A DNA stretch of 54,501 nt, taken from Bacteroidales bacterium (lineage in GTDB: Bacteria > Bacteroidota > Bacteroidia > Bacteroidales > GWF2-38-335). The position numbers and the translations under genes are program-made. Every line of letters starts with the position of its first letter. The stretch's first letter is position 1. Shown one piece after another: positions 1 to 10,021 of the stretch. The stretch lies in contig JAFGXD010000009.1 of assembly GCA_016936815.1 (NCBI GenBank), forward strand, positions 1 to 54,501. Reading direction: 5' to 3'. The notes beneath the pieces were generated by a model. That model searched no databases. It was given only the letters and a program-made list of their open reading frames with translations, and was not told the DNA's origin.

Positions 1-312
1 TTAATTTTAACTTTTTTTAATCTCCGTTAGTATACTTTTTTTCACCATTTGTAGATTTCTTTCCGCCTTTTGAAAATTACAACAATACATTATATAATAT
101 AATACGTACATTTGACCAAAGCTTAAATTGAAATGTTTAAGAAACAAAATATAGATATGAATGCTTATATGTTTATATGATTACAAAGCATATTTTTTTT
201 GAAAAAAAAGTTTGGTTTTATCATTAAAGAATATCTATATTTACGGATTGTTAAAAACTGTTAAACTAACTGTTAATAAATAATGTTCTAAACCAATCAT
301 AAATAATTGATT
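1..312. other. AT-rich intergenic region at the left edge
   Basis: No gene is seen here. The stretch is very AT-rich and holds an A/T inverted repeat at about 193-209 (eight T, one G, eight A). A weak Bacteroidota-type promoter for the receptor gene may lie at 211-243: TTTG at 211-214, then 21 bp, then TATATTTA at 236-243, which lacks the final G of the consensus. The leader from there to the ATG at 313 would be about 65 nt. The first bases could be the end of a minus-strand gene outside the window, but nothing supports this. Confidence 0.5.
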
Positions 313-3300
313 ATGCTACGAAAAATACTATTTGTTCTGGTTGCGGTTCTGGCTGCAAATCAAATTTATTCTCAGTCCGGAACACTTAAAGGTAAGATTA
401 CCGACAAGAAAACCGGTGAATCAATTCCGTTTGCAAACGTTTCAATTCTATCTAACGGAAGTATTATTACCGGCGGTATGTCCGATATTGATGGTAATTA
501 CCAGATTAAGCCCGTGCCGGCAGGAAAATATTCAGTTAAGGCATCTTACGTTGGATATTCTCCTCTGCAATTTAATGATGTTCTTGTTAGAGCTGAAAAA
601 ATTACTTTTCAGGATTTTGCTCTTGGAGAATCTTCAGAATTGCTTCCAACAGTTGAAATTAAAAAATATCGTGTTCCTCTTATCGACAAAGAAGGTGGAT
701 CCAGTACAACAGTTACTGCCGAAGATATTGCTAAAATGCCGGGACGTTCTGCAACTGCAGTTGCTGCAACAGTTGGTGGTGTGTTCTCACAAGACGGTTC
801 CATTGGTAGTATCCGTGGTGCAAGATCCGAAGGAACAGAATATTATATAGACGGTGTTAAGGTTCGTGGTTCTGCAAGTCTTCCAAAAGCTGCTCAGGGT
901 GAGGTGAACGTTATTACAGGAGGTCTTCCCGCTCGTTACGGCGACGTTTCCGGTGGTATTATCTCTATTACTACAAGAGGTCCTTCAAGAGTACTTTTTG
1001 GAGGTTTAGAATATGTAACTTCAGGATTTGGAGACAAAGGTGTTCGTTTAGATAATTATGGATACAATCTTTTAGGATTTAGTCTATCAGGTCCATTGGT
1101 AAATATTAAAGATAAATCAGATACCACAGGAAAAACTAAAAAACCTCTAATGGGCTTCTTTATCTCCGGTGACCTTGGTTATATTAAAGACGATAATCCT
1201 TCAATTATTCCGATGTATAAAGTAAATGATGAAGATTTACAATATATAATAGACAATCCTCTAAGACCAACAGGACTTGGATTTGGTACTTTCCAAAATG
1301 CAGATTTCCTTCAGGCAGATGCTTTTACAGAAATTAAATCCAGACCAAATGTTGAGAATTACTACGCTAACTTGGCCGGTAAAATCGATTTCCAACCAAG
1401 TAATAATTTTAATATTACTATTGGCGGTTCATATAACTATATTAACAGACACATGTTTAACTGGTCAGGTTACATTTTTAATAGCGAAAACAATGGCCAA
1501 CAAATTTATAACAACTGGAGGGCTTATGTTAGATTAACCCAGAAATTTAACGATGCTTCCGCTGAACAAGAAAAAAAATCAGCTTCCGTATTCAGCAACG
1601 CCTATTACACTATTCAGTTCGACTACTCCAAAACCGATCAGGTTCTTCAGGATGATTCTCATAAAGATGAATTGTTTAACTACGGTTACGTTGGGAAATT
1701 CACAACTTACAAAAATCCATCTTACGAATGGATGGACACTTTGGCAATAGCTCCCGGTGGTGCTTATGTGCAGAATGGATTTAGAGACACTTTATATGAT
1801 TTCCAATATGTTGATATAAATTCTAGTCTTTCCAAATATACTCAGTATTATTATGACTTATACGATAATAATGCATATTTCAGAAACTCTTTTGTTGTTG
1901 AATCCGGTGGAGCTCTGCTAAATGGGCAATTCCCTTCAAGTGTTTACAGCATGTGGGCTTCTCCAGGTGTTCAATACAACTCTTACAGCATTACAGACCA
2001 ATCACAATTCAGGGTTACTGCTGCTGGTTCTGCCGACATTGGAGACCATGAGATTTCTATTGGATTTGAATTTGAACAAAGAAACGATAGATTCTACGGT
2101 GTTTCTCCTGCTGCTCTTTGGACTTTGGCAAGAGGTTTGGCTAATAACCATATTACTGAACTTGATCAAGCTAATCCTATTCCTTTATACGACAGTTATG
2201 GCGTTTTTCAGGATACCATTTCTTACAACAGATTATATAATGCGCAAAACCAGGCAAGATTCGATATTAAACTTAGAGAAAGCTTAGGAATTCCTATTAA
2301 CAGCACACAATGGTTAGATATTGACTCTTATGACCCCGATCAACTAAAAATTGATTTCTTTAGCGCAGACGAACTTTTTAATCAGGGATATAATCTTGTT
2401 TCTTATGCCGGTTACGATGCTCATGGCAACAGACTTAAATCTATCCCAAGTTTTGAGGATTTCTTTACTAAAACAGATGAGGATGGTAACCTGACCAGAG
2501 AAATTGCTCCTTTTATGCCAACATATTCTGCTGCATATATTCAGGATAAATTTTCTTTTAGAGACCTTATTTTCAATGTTGGAGTTAGAATCGACCGTTT
2601 CGACCTAAACCAAATGGTTCTTAAAGATCCATACTCATTACACGAAACTTACTCAGCCGGCGATATAGAGTCTGTAAACTCTTCAATTATTCCAACAGGA
2701 GGCATTCCCGGAAATATTGGTGATGATTATGTTGTTTATGTAGATAATATTAAGGATCCGGGTAAAATTGTTGGATACAGACATACAACAGATGATGAAA
2801 CTACTTGGTTTACTGCAGACGGTACTGAAACAAACGATCCTTCTGTTTTATATACTTCAACTGGTATTGCTCCTTACTTAGTTAATCCTGATGCAGAGCT
2901 TAATGTAAATGCCTTTAAAGATTATGATCCTCAGGTAGTTGTTATGCCTCGTATCTCATTCTCATTCCCTATTTCAGAAATAGCTCTATTCTTTGCTTAT
3001 TACGATATTCTTTCTCAAAGACCATATAACGGCACTAGATTAGACCCATTGGATTACTACTACATCAACCAAAAGAATAATTCTATTCTTAATAATCCAA
3101 ATGCACGTCCTCAAAAAACTATTGCTTACGAACTTGGATTCCAGCAAAAAATAGGACCATCATCTTCTCTGAAATTATCAGCTTTCTATCGTGAAATGAG
3201 AGATATGCAGCAAGCCATTGCAATGGTTGGTGCATATCCTGTAAACTATATGACTTACGGAAATATTGACTTTGGAACGGTTAAGGGTTTTACTGCTACA

Positions 3301-4005
3301 TACGATTTAAGAAGAACCGGAAATGTTAGTATTAGAACAGCTTATACCTTGCAATTTGCAAGCGGTACAGGTTCAAATGCTGAATCAGGTATTAATCTTA
3401 TTGCATCAGGACAGCCAAACTTAAGAACTCTTATTCCATTAGACTTCGACCAAAGACATAATTTGTCTGCCGTTGTTGATTACCGATTTGGTGGAAAAGC
3501 TAACGGTACTCCTTATAACGGCCCAAAACTTTTTGGAAAAGATTTCTTCCAGAATGTTGGTGTTAACTTTGTTGTTAACTCAGGTTCCGGAACTCCTTAC
3601 AGCAAGCAGATAAATATCTCTCCCGATGCTCTTGGAGGAGGAAGTTCATTCCTTAGAGGTTCAATCAACGGTTCAAGTATGCCTTGGAGAACATCTATTA
3701 ACATGAGATTAGATAAAGACATTAACATTAAACTTGGAAAAGGTGAAGAAGATAAGAAATTTGCAAGTATGAATGTTTATCTTGATATTCAAAACTTACT
3801 AAATACCAAAAATACTGTAGGCGTTTACAGAGCAACAGGTAACCCCGACGATGATGGATATCTTGAATCAGCTCAAGCTCAGGAAACTATTGAAACAATG
3901 AACGATCCTACTGCTTTTGTAAATTACTACCAAATGGCAATTAATGTGCCTTGGAATTATATGCTGCCAAGACGAATTCGTTTAGGTGTTCAAATAAGTT
4001 TCTAA
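313..4005 (+). CDS. TonB-dependent outer-membrane receptor with carboxypeptidase-like N-terminal domain
   Basis: This is an outer-membrane beta-barrel receptor of about 1230 residues that would take up or move a ligand using TonB energy. A signal peptide (MLRKILF..., cut after about residue 20 near YSQ) precedes a carboxypeptidase regulatory-like domain (about residues 22-105, GTLKGKITDKKTGESIPFA). A plug domain follows (about 115-230, with YYIDGVKVRG and ARYGDVSGGIISITTRG), then a long barrel that ends in Phe (RLGVQISF), as usual for barrel proteins. An in-frame TTG lies two codons earlier at 307, but the ATG at 313 gives the normal signal peptide. It is followed 31 bp later by a giant secreted protein and then a PorV-like protein, so the ligand may be protein or the receptor may work with that surface protein. 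No SusD-like partner is present, which argues against a standard glycan uptake locus. Confidence 0.9.
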   Translation: MLRKILFVLVAVLAANQIYSQSGTLKGKITDKKTGESIPFANVSILSNGSIITGGMSDIDGNYQIKPVPAGKYSVKASYVGYSPLQFNDVLVRAEKITFQDFALGESSELLPTVEIKKYRVPLIDKEGGSSTTVTAEDIAKMPGRSATAVAATVGGVFSQDGSIGSIRGARSEGTEYYIDGVKVRGSASLPKAAQGEVNVITGGLPARYGDVSGGIISITTRGPSRVLFGGLEYVTSGFGDKGVRLDNYGYNLLGFSLSGPLVNIKDKSDTTGKTKKPLMGFFISGDLGYIKDDNPSIIPMYKVNDEDLQYIIDNPLRPTGLGFGTFQNADFLQADAFTEIKSRPNVENYYANLAGKIDFQPSNNFNITIGGSYNYINRHMFNWSGYIFNSENNGQQIYNNWRAYVRLTQKFNDASAEQEKKSASVFSNAYYTIQFDYSKTDQVLQDDSHKDELFNYGYVGKFTTYKNPSYEWMDTLAIAPGGAYVQNGFRDTLYDFQYVDINSSLSKYTQYYYDLYDNNAYFRNSFVVESGGALLNGQFPSSVYSMWASPGVQYNSYSITDQSQFRVTAAGSADIGDHEISIGFEFEQRNDRFYGVSPAALWTLARGLANNHITELDQANPIPLYDSYGVFQDTISYNRLYNAQNQARFDIKLRESLGIPINSTQWLDIDSYDPDQLKIDFFSADELFNQGYNLVSYAGYDAHGNRLKSIPSFEDFFTKTDEDGNLTREIAPFMPTYSAAYIQDKFSFRDLIFNVGVRIDRFDLNQMVLKDPYSLHETYSAGDIESVNSSIIPTGGIPGNIGDDYVVYVDNIKDPGKIVGYRHTTDDETTWFTADGTETNDPSVLYTSTGIAPYLVNPDAELNVNAFKDYDPQVVVMPRISFSFPISEIALFFAYYDILSQRPYNGTRLDPLDYYYINQKNNSILNNPNARPQKTIAYELGFQQKIGPSSSLKLSAFYREMRDMQQAIAMVGAYPVNYMTYGNIDFGTVKGFTATYDLRRTGNVSIRTAYTLQFASGTGSNAESGINLIASGQPNLRTLIPLDFDQRHNLSAVVDYRFGGKANGTPYNGPKLFGKDFFQNVGVNFVVNSGSGTPYSKQINISPDALGGGSSFLRGSINGSSMPWRTSINMRLDKDINIKLGKGEEDKKFASMNVYLDIQNLLNTKNTVGVYRATGNPDDDGYLESAQAQETIETMNDPTAFVNYYQMAINVPWNYMLPRRIRLGVQISF

Positions 4006-4036
4006 TTTAATTACGAAAATAAATAAACCAAATAAG

Positions 4037-7000
4037 ATGAAAAGCTTTAGAAATTACTTAATTCTGTCTGTTATTGGGATAGCTTTTATTAATCAGGTTT
4101 ACGCTGACAAATGGAGAGGTCTTACCCCTACTACGAAATCAACCACAGGTGTTACTGCCGGTTGTACTCCCGGTACTACCTCTACCCAAATCGAGCTAAA
4201 CAACGTTAGGGCGTTAATTCACACCGGTGGTGACATGTGGTGGGACTTACAGGGGAACGCCAAATATGAAATTCCGAAAAATTCGGGTAAACAATCTCTT
4301 TTTGCCGGTTCAATATGGATTGGCGGAGTTGACGTAAACGGTCAGCTTAAACTTGCCGCTATGCGTTATCGAGCTAATGGTGTTGACTACTGGCCCGGCC
4401 CCTTGATTACAACAGGCGCTGAAAGAGGTACTACAACTCCTGCTGTTTGTGCACAGTACGACAAACATTTTGATATTACCAAAAACGAGGTACAGGAATT
4501 TGTTGCATGGTTTAATTCCGATGCGGATACAAGAACAAAAGATTTTCCGGGTTATTCACCTCCCGCAATAATTACTGACTGGCCTGCTCACGGCGATGTT
4601 GCTGCCGGTTACTCATGGCACATGGCTCCTTTTGCCGATGTGGATGGCGACGATTATTACGATCCTCTTGGAGCAGGAGATTATCCTATGTATGAACTTT
4701 ATAATGGCCAATATCCTTGCGGAACAAGCCGAGAAGACAGACAAGTAAGGCTTTATGGTGACCAGACTCTTTGGTGGGTTTATAACGACCGCGGTAATAT
4801 TCATACCGAAACTCAGGGAGATCCCATTGGTATGGAAATTAAAGCTCAGGCTTTTGTCTTTTCAACCAGTGACGAACTAAATAATATGACTTTCTATAAC
4901 TACGAACTAATTAACCGTTCCACCTATACACTTACTCAAACCTATTTTGGAGTTTGGACTGATGCTGATATGGGATATGCATGGGACGATTATGTAGGTT
5001 GCGATGTACAGAAAGGATTAGGTTACCTTTACAACGGATTACCTTCTGATGAGGGTGTTAATTATGCATATGGCGGACCGAATCCTCCTCCTCCTGCTAT
5101 TGGAGTTGACTTTTTTGAAGGTCCTTATCAAGACCCCGATGGAATAGATAATGGAAAAACTCCGGTTGATGCCAATGGAACTCTATTATGTGATGGTAAT
5201 ATTTTAAACGGTAATATTAATGGACTAAATTTTGGTGATGGAATTATTGATAATGAACGTTGGGGAATGAGAAGGTTTATTTATTTTAATAATACCGGAA
5301 CAGGTGCTCCTCCAACACAGGATCCATCTACTGCAACTGAACATTACAATTTCCTTTTAGGAATCTGGAAAGATAATACTAAACTTCTTTATGGTGGAAC
5401 AGGACACGTTTCCGGAGGCGCTACTTCAACAGAAACTGACTTTATGTTTCCGGGAACTACAGATAATTGTGGATGGGGACAAGGTGGAATCCCAATGCCA
5501 AAATGGGATGAATATAGTGAAAATAACACCCCTTACGATAGAAGATTTGTTCAATCAGCAGGGCCGTTTACATTAGAGCCCGGTATGGTTAACGATATTA
5601 CTACCGGTATTGTTTGGGCAAGGGCAACAAGCGGAGATCCTTACGAATCGGTAAAAGAAGTAAAACGTGCCGACGTTAAAGCTCAAAAACTTTTTGAAGC
5701 TTGTTTCCAACTAGTAGAAGGACCACAAGCTCCTGAATTAGATATTGTTGAACTTGAAAATGAACTTATTTTCCATATCTGGAATAAGAAAACATCCAAC
5801 AATTATTTAGAGCAATATTTAGTTAAAGATGAACTAAATATTGTTTGTCCAACTGCTTTCGATTGCGATTTATATTACAGATTCCAGGGATATCAGGTAT
5901 TTCAACTTAAGAATTCTGATGTTTCTGTAGGTGACATTCGCGATGCCAGCTTGGCTAGAATTGTTTATCAATGCGATATTAAAGATGGTGTAGGGCAAAT
6001 TGTAAATTACGTTTGGTCCGACGAACTTGGAGCTAATGTGCCTACCGCAATGGTTGCAGGTTCCGATAATGGAGTTACTCACTCATTTAGAATTACAGAA
6101 GACCAGTTTGCTACAGGAGATAAAACTCTTATTAATCACAAAACTTACTATTATCTTGCAATTGCTTACGGTTATAACGATATGAAAAATCTTTCTACCG
6201 GTGCAGCGCATTTATACAATGGAAACGATGCAAACTATATCGATGGTAATAAAGAACCCTACAAAGCTTCAAGAACCGGAGCTGGCGGAGCAATTAAAAC
6301 TTATGCTGTAACTCCGCACAACCCTGCTCCTGAGCAAGGTGGTACTGTTCTTAATTCCACTTATGGTTACGGACCTAAAATTACGCAGTTAGAAGGCTAC
6401 GGAAATGCCAAAAATGTGCTAGAACTTACTAAAGAAACTTTAGACAGCATTATGAGCGGTGCTCCATGGCAAGACTCTACTCCAACCTACGAAAATGGTT
6501 TCGGTCCTATTGATGTTAAGGTTATTAACCCTTTAAATGTTCCTGACAAAGAATTGGTTGTTAGATTCGATTCTATTACAATGATTAGCGCAACAGGTAT
6601 AATAACTGAAAATAATGGCAAATCTGCAAAATGGTATATTTACGAAAAAGCCGATGAATATCAATTGGTTCAGGTAAAAGTTGCAGATACAGCGGCAACA
6701 ACTACTCCACTTTACTTAACAATTTCTGATTATCCTCCATTTAAGGTTGGTGTGTTTAAAAGAAATGCTGCAGGAGAAGTTATTACTCCACTAGAAATTA
6801 TTGATTCCATTGTTTATCCACCTTCAACTGTTTACTCAGACCAGTGGATAAATGTTAATAATGAACAACTTTTCCCTGAATGGGGTATATCAATATCTAT
6901 AAATAAAACCGAATTTCCGGGAGAAAACAATATTGATGCCGGAGGTTACCTTTCATCTTCAATGACATTTACTGACATTACAAAACCATGGTTGTACTTC

Positions 7001-8332
7001 TTACCCGATGAAGACATTGGAGGGGATCCTCAGAACTGGATTCGTTCCGGAACTTTGGAAGATCCAGATGTATCAAGATACAACGATTATGGTGATGATA
7101 AAGAATATTTCGAGAAAATTCTTGATGGAACATGGGCTCCTTATTTGTATGCTTCGCATGATGTTTTCGGCCCTGCTTGGATAACCGGTCATGCTCTTGT
7201 CTCACCAATTAAGCAACGTTTGGCTAGTGTTGATATTGTAATAACCAGCGACAAAACCAAATGGACCAGATGTCCTGTATTTGAATTAAGTGAAAACGAT
7301 TCTATTGATACCAATGGTGATGGAGAATTTGATGCAGTTCAGGAAGGGCCAAGCGGTGTTAGGAAATTTGATCTTAGAAACGCTGCATCTGTTGATAAGA
7401 ATGGTGTTTCTACCAATATTGGAACAGGTGAAGATACATTAACAAACGAAGCTCTTTCTAACTACATTTCCTCAAAAGGAATGGGTTGGTTCCCTGGTTA
7501 TGCTGTTGATGTTGAAACAGGTGATAGATTAAATATGGCATTTGGCGAAAACTCATGGTTAAGTTCTGATAAAGGTAATGATATGATTTGGAATCCTTCT
7601 TCTAGACTATATTCAGATCTTTACTATATGTCCGGTGGTGCTGCGGGTGATGTTGTGTTTGGTGGAATGCATTATATTTATGTGTTTGGTCATAACGAAA
7701 TTGAAACAACAGATCCTAAAAGAATGTGGGCTTATGATGCCGGTAAGGAAATTGTGGCCAGAATGGATCCTTCTGTTACAAACGGAAAGAGAGAAGTTTT
7801 TAGAAATGCAATGTGGACAGCTATTCCGTTGCATAACAGCCAGTACTCTTTATTGGATAACGATGTTACAATTAAAATTCGTATGGCTAACCCGTATAAA
7901 GTTGCTGTTAATGGTTACGGATTAGATAATCCAAAAAACTTCAATTATCCAATGTACTCGTTTAATACATCCGATTTGGTTACTGTTAGAAACGATAATA
8001 CAACAGCCAAAAATTCATTGGATTTAATAAATGTTGTTCCTAACCCATACTACGGTTATTCAGAATACGAACAGACTCAGATTGATAACATCATTAAAAT
8101 CACTAATCTTCCTCAAACTTGTACCATTTCAATTTTTACTCTTAATGGTACCTTAATTAGAAGGTTTAAGAAAGACAGTCCAATAACCGAACTGGAATGG
8201 GATTTAAAGAATACTTATGGTATTTCAATAGCTTCCGGCATCTATATTATTCATATTGATGCACCCGGTATAGGAGAAAAAATTCTTAAGTGGTTTGGTG
8301 TAATGAGACCAATTGACTTACAATCGTTCTAG
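4037..8332 (+). CDS. Giant secreted surface protein with T9SS-type C-terminal domain
   Basis: The product is 1431 residues long and has a signal peptide of about 23 residues (MKSFRNYLILS...VYA). I do not recognise an enzyme domain. The N-terminal half contains many Trp, Tyr and Gly residues and acidic Asp-rich stretches (for example DVDGDDYYDPLGAGDYP), which suggests calcium-binding beta folds. The C-terminus (about residues 1335-1431) resembles a type IX sorting domain: NVVPNPYYGYS, then TISIFTLNGTLIRRF, then GIYIIHIDAPG and KWFGVMRP. It differs from the common version in its longer ending (RPIDLQSF after the last strand). Such a protein would cross the outer membrane by the T9SS and be attached or released at the cell surface. 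It sits between a TonB receptor and a PorV-like protein in the same direction, so the three may form one surface module. The start is the only ATG before the signal peptide. Confidence 0.8.
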   Translation: MKSFRNYLILSVIGIAFINQVYADKWRGLTPTTKSTTGVTAGCTPGTTSTQIELNNVRALIHTGGDMWWDLQGNAKYEIPKNSGKQSLFAGSIWIGGVDVNGQLKLAAMRYRANGVDYWPGPLITTGAERGTTTPAVCAQYDKHFDITKNEVQEFVAWFNSDADTRTKDFPGYSPPAIITDWPAHGDVAAGYSWHMAPFADVDGDDYYDPLGAGDYPMYELYNGQYPCGTSREDRQVRLYGDQTLWWVYNDRGNIHTETQGDPIGMEIKAQAFVFSTSDELNNMTFYNYELINRSTYTLTQTYFGVWTDADMGYAWDDYVGCDVQKGLGYLYNGLPSDEGVNYAYGGPNPPPPAIGVDFFEGPYQDPDGIDNGKTPVDANGTLLCDGNILNGNINGLNFGDGIIDNERWGMRRFIYFNNTGTGAPPTQDPSTATEHYNFLLGIWKDNTKLLYGGTGHVSGGATSTETDFMFPGTTDNCGWGQGGIPMPKWDEYSENNTPYDRRFVQSAGPFTLEPGMVNDITTGIVWARATSGDPYESVKEVKRADVKAQKLFEACFQLVEGPQAPELDIVELENELIFHIWNKKTSNNYLEQYLVKDELNIVCPTAFDCDLYYRFQGYQVFQLKNSDVSVGDIRDASLARIVYQCDIKDGVGQIVNYVWSDELGANVPTAMVAGSDNGVTHSFRITEDQFATGDKTLINHKTYYYLAIAYGYNDMKNLSTGAAHLYNGNDANYIDGNKEPYKASRTGAGGAIKTYAVTPHNPAPEQGGTVLNSTYGYGPKITQLEGYGNAKNVLELTKETLDSIMSGAPWQDSTPTYENGFGPIDVKVINPLNVPDKELVVRFDSITMISATGIITENNGKSAKWYIYEKADEYQLVQVKVADTAATTTPLYLTISDYPPFKVGVFKRNAAGEVITPLEIIDSIVYPPSTVYSDQWINVNNEQLFPEWGISISINKTEFPGENNIDAGGYLSSSMTFTDITKPWLYFLPDEDIGGDPQNWIRSGTLEDPDVSRYNDYGDDKEYFEKILDGTWAPYLYASHDVFGPAWITGHALVSPIKQRLASVDIVITSDKTKWTRCPVFELSENDSIDTNGDGEFDAVQEGPSGVRKFDLRNAASVDKNGVSTNIGTGEDTLTNEALSNYISSKGMGWFPGYAVDVETGDRLNMAFGENSWLSSDKGNDMIWNPSSRLYSDLYYMSGGAAGDVVFGGMHYIYVFGHNEIETTDPKRMWAYDAGKEIVARMDPSVTNGKREVFRNAMWTAIPLHNSQYSLLDNDVTIKIRMANPYKVAVNGYGLDNPKNFNYPMYSFNTSDLVTVRNDNTTAKNSLDLINVVPNPYYGYSEYEQTQIDNIIKITNLPQTCTISIFTLNGTLIRRFKKDSPITELEWDLKNTYGISIASGIYIIHIDAPGIGEKILKWFGVMRPIDLQSF

Positions 8333-8403
8333 TTCTGTATAGATTAAAAATTGAATTTTGAAGAACATCCATTATGAAGAAAATAAAATTAAAAAATAAA
8401 ATC

Positions 8404-9456
8404 ATGAAAAGGTTTTCAATTTCTCTGGCAAGCTTTATTCTGGCAATTTTATTGGTAGCTCCTATGTCAATGTTTGCCGGCAACAAGCAAAGAGCCGGTT
8501 CAGCAGGAGCAACTCAATTGCTAATTAACCCTTGGGCCAGAAGTTCAGGTTTTGGTAATGCCAATGCAGCATCTATAAGAGGTTTGGAATCTCAGTATCT
8601 AAATGTTGCAGGTACTGCTTTTGTAACAGGAACAGAACTGATTTTTGTCCACACCAACTGGCTTGCAGGAGCTGATATTGGAATAAATGCGTTTGGTTTC
8701 TCACAAAAAGTAAGCGAAACCGGAGTGCTTTCACTTTCTGTAATGTCAATTGACCTTGGAAAAATTCCTATTACTACAGTTGCTTTACCTGAAGGTGGAA
8801 TAGGAACATTCCATCCGGTTTTTACCAATATTGGCCTTTCTTATGCAAAAGCATTCTCCAATAGTATTTTTGGAGGTATGACTTTAAGAATAGTTAATGA
8901 GGGAATTACCGACGTTAAAGCAAGCGGCGTTGCTATTGATGCAGGTATTCATTACGTTACAGGCAAAAACCAACAGATTAAATTTGGTATTGCCCTTAAA
9001 AACGTTGGCCCAACAATGAAGTATTCAGGCGATGGTCTTACTGTTAGAGCAGATTTGCCATCGGAACTTAACATGACAGTTGAGCAAAGATCTGCAGAGT
9101 TTGAATTGCCTTCATTAATGAATATTTCTGTTTCATACGATTTTATTTTCAATGAAAACAATATTCTGCAAATGGCAGGTACTTTTACATCAAATTCTTT
9201 TACAAAAGACCAGATTTGTCTTGGCAGCGAATACAATTTCCGTAATCTTATCCTTGCCAGAGTTGGATATGTTTACGAGGAAGGCGTTTTCGATTACGAA
9301 ACAAGAGAAACTGCTTTTACCGGACCAACATGCGGTTTATCTGTTCAAATCCCTATGAACAAAGAGAAAGGTTCAGTATTTGCAGTAGAGTATTCTTACC
9401 GCGACACAAACCCATTTAATGGAGTTCATTCAATTCAGGCAAGAGTTACTTTGTAA
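8404..9456 (+). CDS. PorV/PorQ-like outer-membrane beta-barrel protein
   Basis: About 350 residues with a signal peptide ending near SMFA. The mature protein begins with GSAGATQLLINPWARSSGFGNANAAS, a start typical of the PorV/PorQ (UPF0164, FadL-like) family: small residues, a marker-like AxxLLI segment, then a glycine-rich turn. Repeated amphipathic strands run to the C-terminus (HSIQARVTL). In T9SS systems PorV carries cargo from the translocon to the attachment complex, and PorQ-like paralogues do related jobs. An ATG ten codons upstream (8374) is possible, but the ATG at 8404 is preceded by an A-rich AAATC context like that of hcp and pepD in this window, and it gives a normal short n-region. 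It lies 71 bp behind the T9SS-type surface protein, which fits a dedicated partner role. That pairing is inference. Confidence 0.75.
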   Translation: MKRFSISLASFILAILLVAPMSMFAGNKQRAGSAGATQLLINPWARSSGFGNANAASIRGLESQYLNVAGTAFVTGTELIFVHTNWLAGADIGINAFGFSQKVSETGVLSLSVMSIDLGKIPITTVALPEGGIGTFHPVFTNIGLSYAKAFSNSIFGGMTLRIVNEGITDVKASGVAIDAGIHYVTGKNQQIKFGIALKNVGPTMKYSGDGLTVRADLPSELNMTVEQRSAEFELPSLMNISVSYDFIFNENNILQMAGTFTSNSFTKDQICLGSEYNFRNLILARVGYVYEEGVFDYETRETAFTGPTCGLSVQIPMNKEKGSVFAVEYSYRDTNPFNGVHSIQARVTL

Positions 9457-9480
9457 TTAAAAATATTATTCGTATTTTTG
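9450..9480 (+). promoter_or_regulatory. Promoter upstream of greA
   Basis: TTTG at 9450-9453, a 19-bp spacer and TATTTTTG at 9473-9480 match the Bacteroidota consensus (TTTG at -33, TAnnTTTG at -7). The -33 box overlaps the last codon of the PorV-like gene. Transcription would start near 9485, immediately before the hairpin at 9486-9520. Confidence 0.6.
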
Positions 9481-9485
9481 TATAG

Positions 9486-9520
9486 AAAGAGTCCCGATGT
9501 AGTCGGGATTCTTTTTCTTT
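9486..9520 (+). terminator. Intrinsic terminator or leader hairpin before greA
   Basis: TCCCGA (9492-9497) pairs with TCGGGA (9503-9508) around a 5-nt loop, and the stem extends outward through AAGAG/TTCTT with one G-T pair. A T-rich run (CTTTTTCTTTT) follows. It can end transcripts from the PorV-like gene. It also lies just downstream of the greA promoter, so it may act as a leader terminator. Confidence 0.75.
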
Positions 9521-9549
9521 TATGGCATATTAACTAATAAGCAAAACTT

Positions 9550-10020
9550 ATGTCGAAACTGATGTATTTAACCAAAGATGGTTTGCAGAAACTAAAAGAA
9601 GAATTAGACCAGTTGGTAAATGTTGAAAGACCTTCTATTTCAAGGCAAATTGCTGAGGCTCGCGATAAAGGAGACCTTTCGGAAAATGCTGAATACGATG
9701 CAGCAAAAGAAGCTCAGGGGATGTTGGAAATGAAAATTGCCCAACTACAAGAAAAATTAACTAACTCAAGACTAATTGATGAGTCAAAATTAGATAATTC
9801 AAAAGTACAAATCCTGTCAACTGTTCGCCTTTTAAATAAGAAGAATAATCAGGAAATGAAATATACTATTATGTCGGAAACTGAAGCCGATTTAAAAACA
9901 GGAAAAATTTCCATAAATACTCCTATTGCCAAAGGTTTGCTTGGTAAGGTAGTGGGAGATATTGTTGAAATTCCGGTTCCTTCAGGAAGTTTAACTCTTG
10001 AAATTCTTGATATTTCTTAG
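9550..10020 (+). CDS. greA: Transcription elongation factor GreA
   Basis: The protein has 156 residues, the normal GreA length. It rescues backtracked RNA polymerase by stimulating cleavage of the transcript 3' end. The N-terminal coiled coil carries the family signature (MYLTKDGLQKLKEEL and RPSISRQIAEARDKGDLSENAEYDAAKE). In this, DLSENAEYDAA is the loop with the acidic residues that enter the polymerase channel. The C-terminal FKBP-like domain ends with GKISINTPIAKGLLGKVVGD and a hydrophobic strand. It is followed after 1 bp by the HIT protein gene, so the two are one transcript. A promoter and a terminator-like hairpin lie in the 100 bp upstream. Confidence 0.97.
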   Translation: MSKLMYLTKDGLQKLKEELDQLVNVERPSISRQIAEARDKGDLSENAEYDAAKEAQGMLEMKIAQLQEKLTNSRLIDESKLDNSKVQILSTVRLLNKKNNQEMKYTIMSETEADLKTGKISINTPIAKGLLGKVVGDIVEIPVPSGSLTLEILDIS

Positions 10021-10021
10021 T

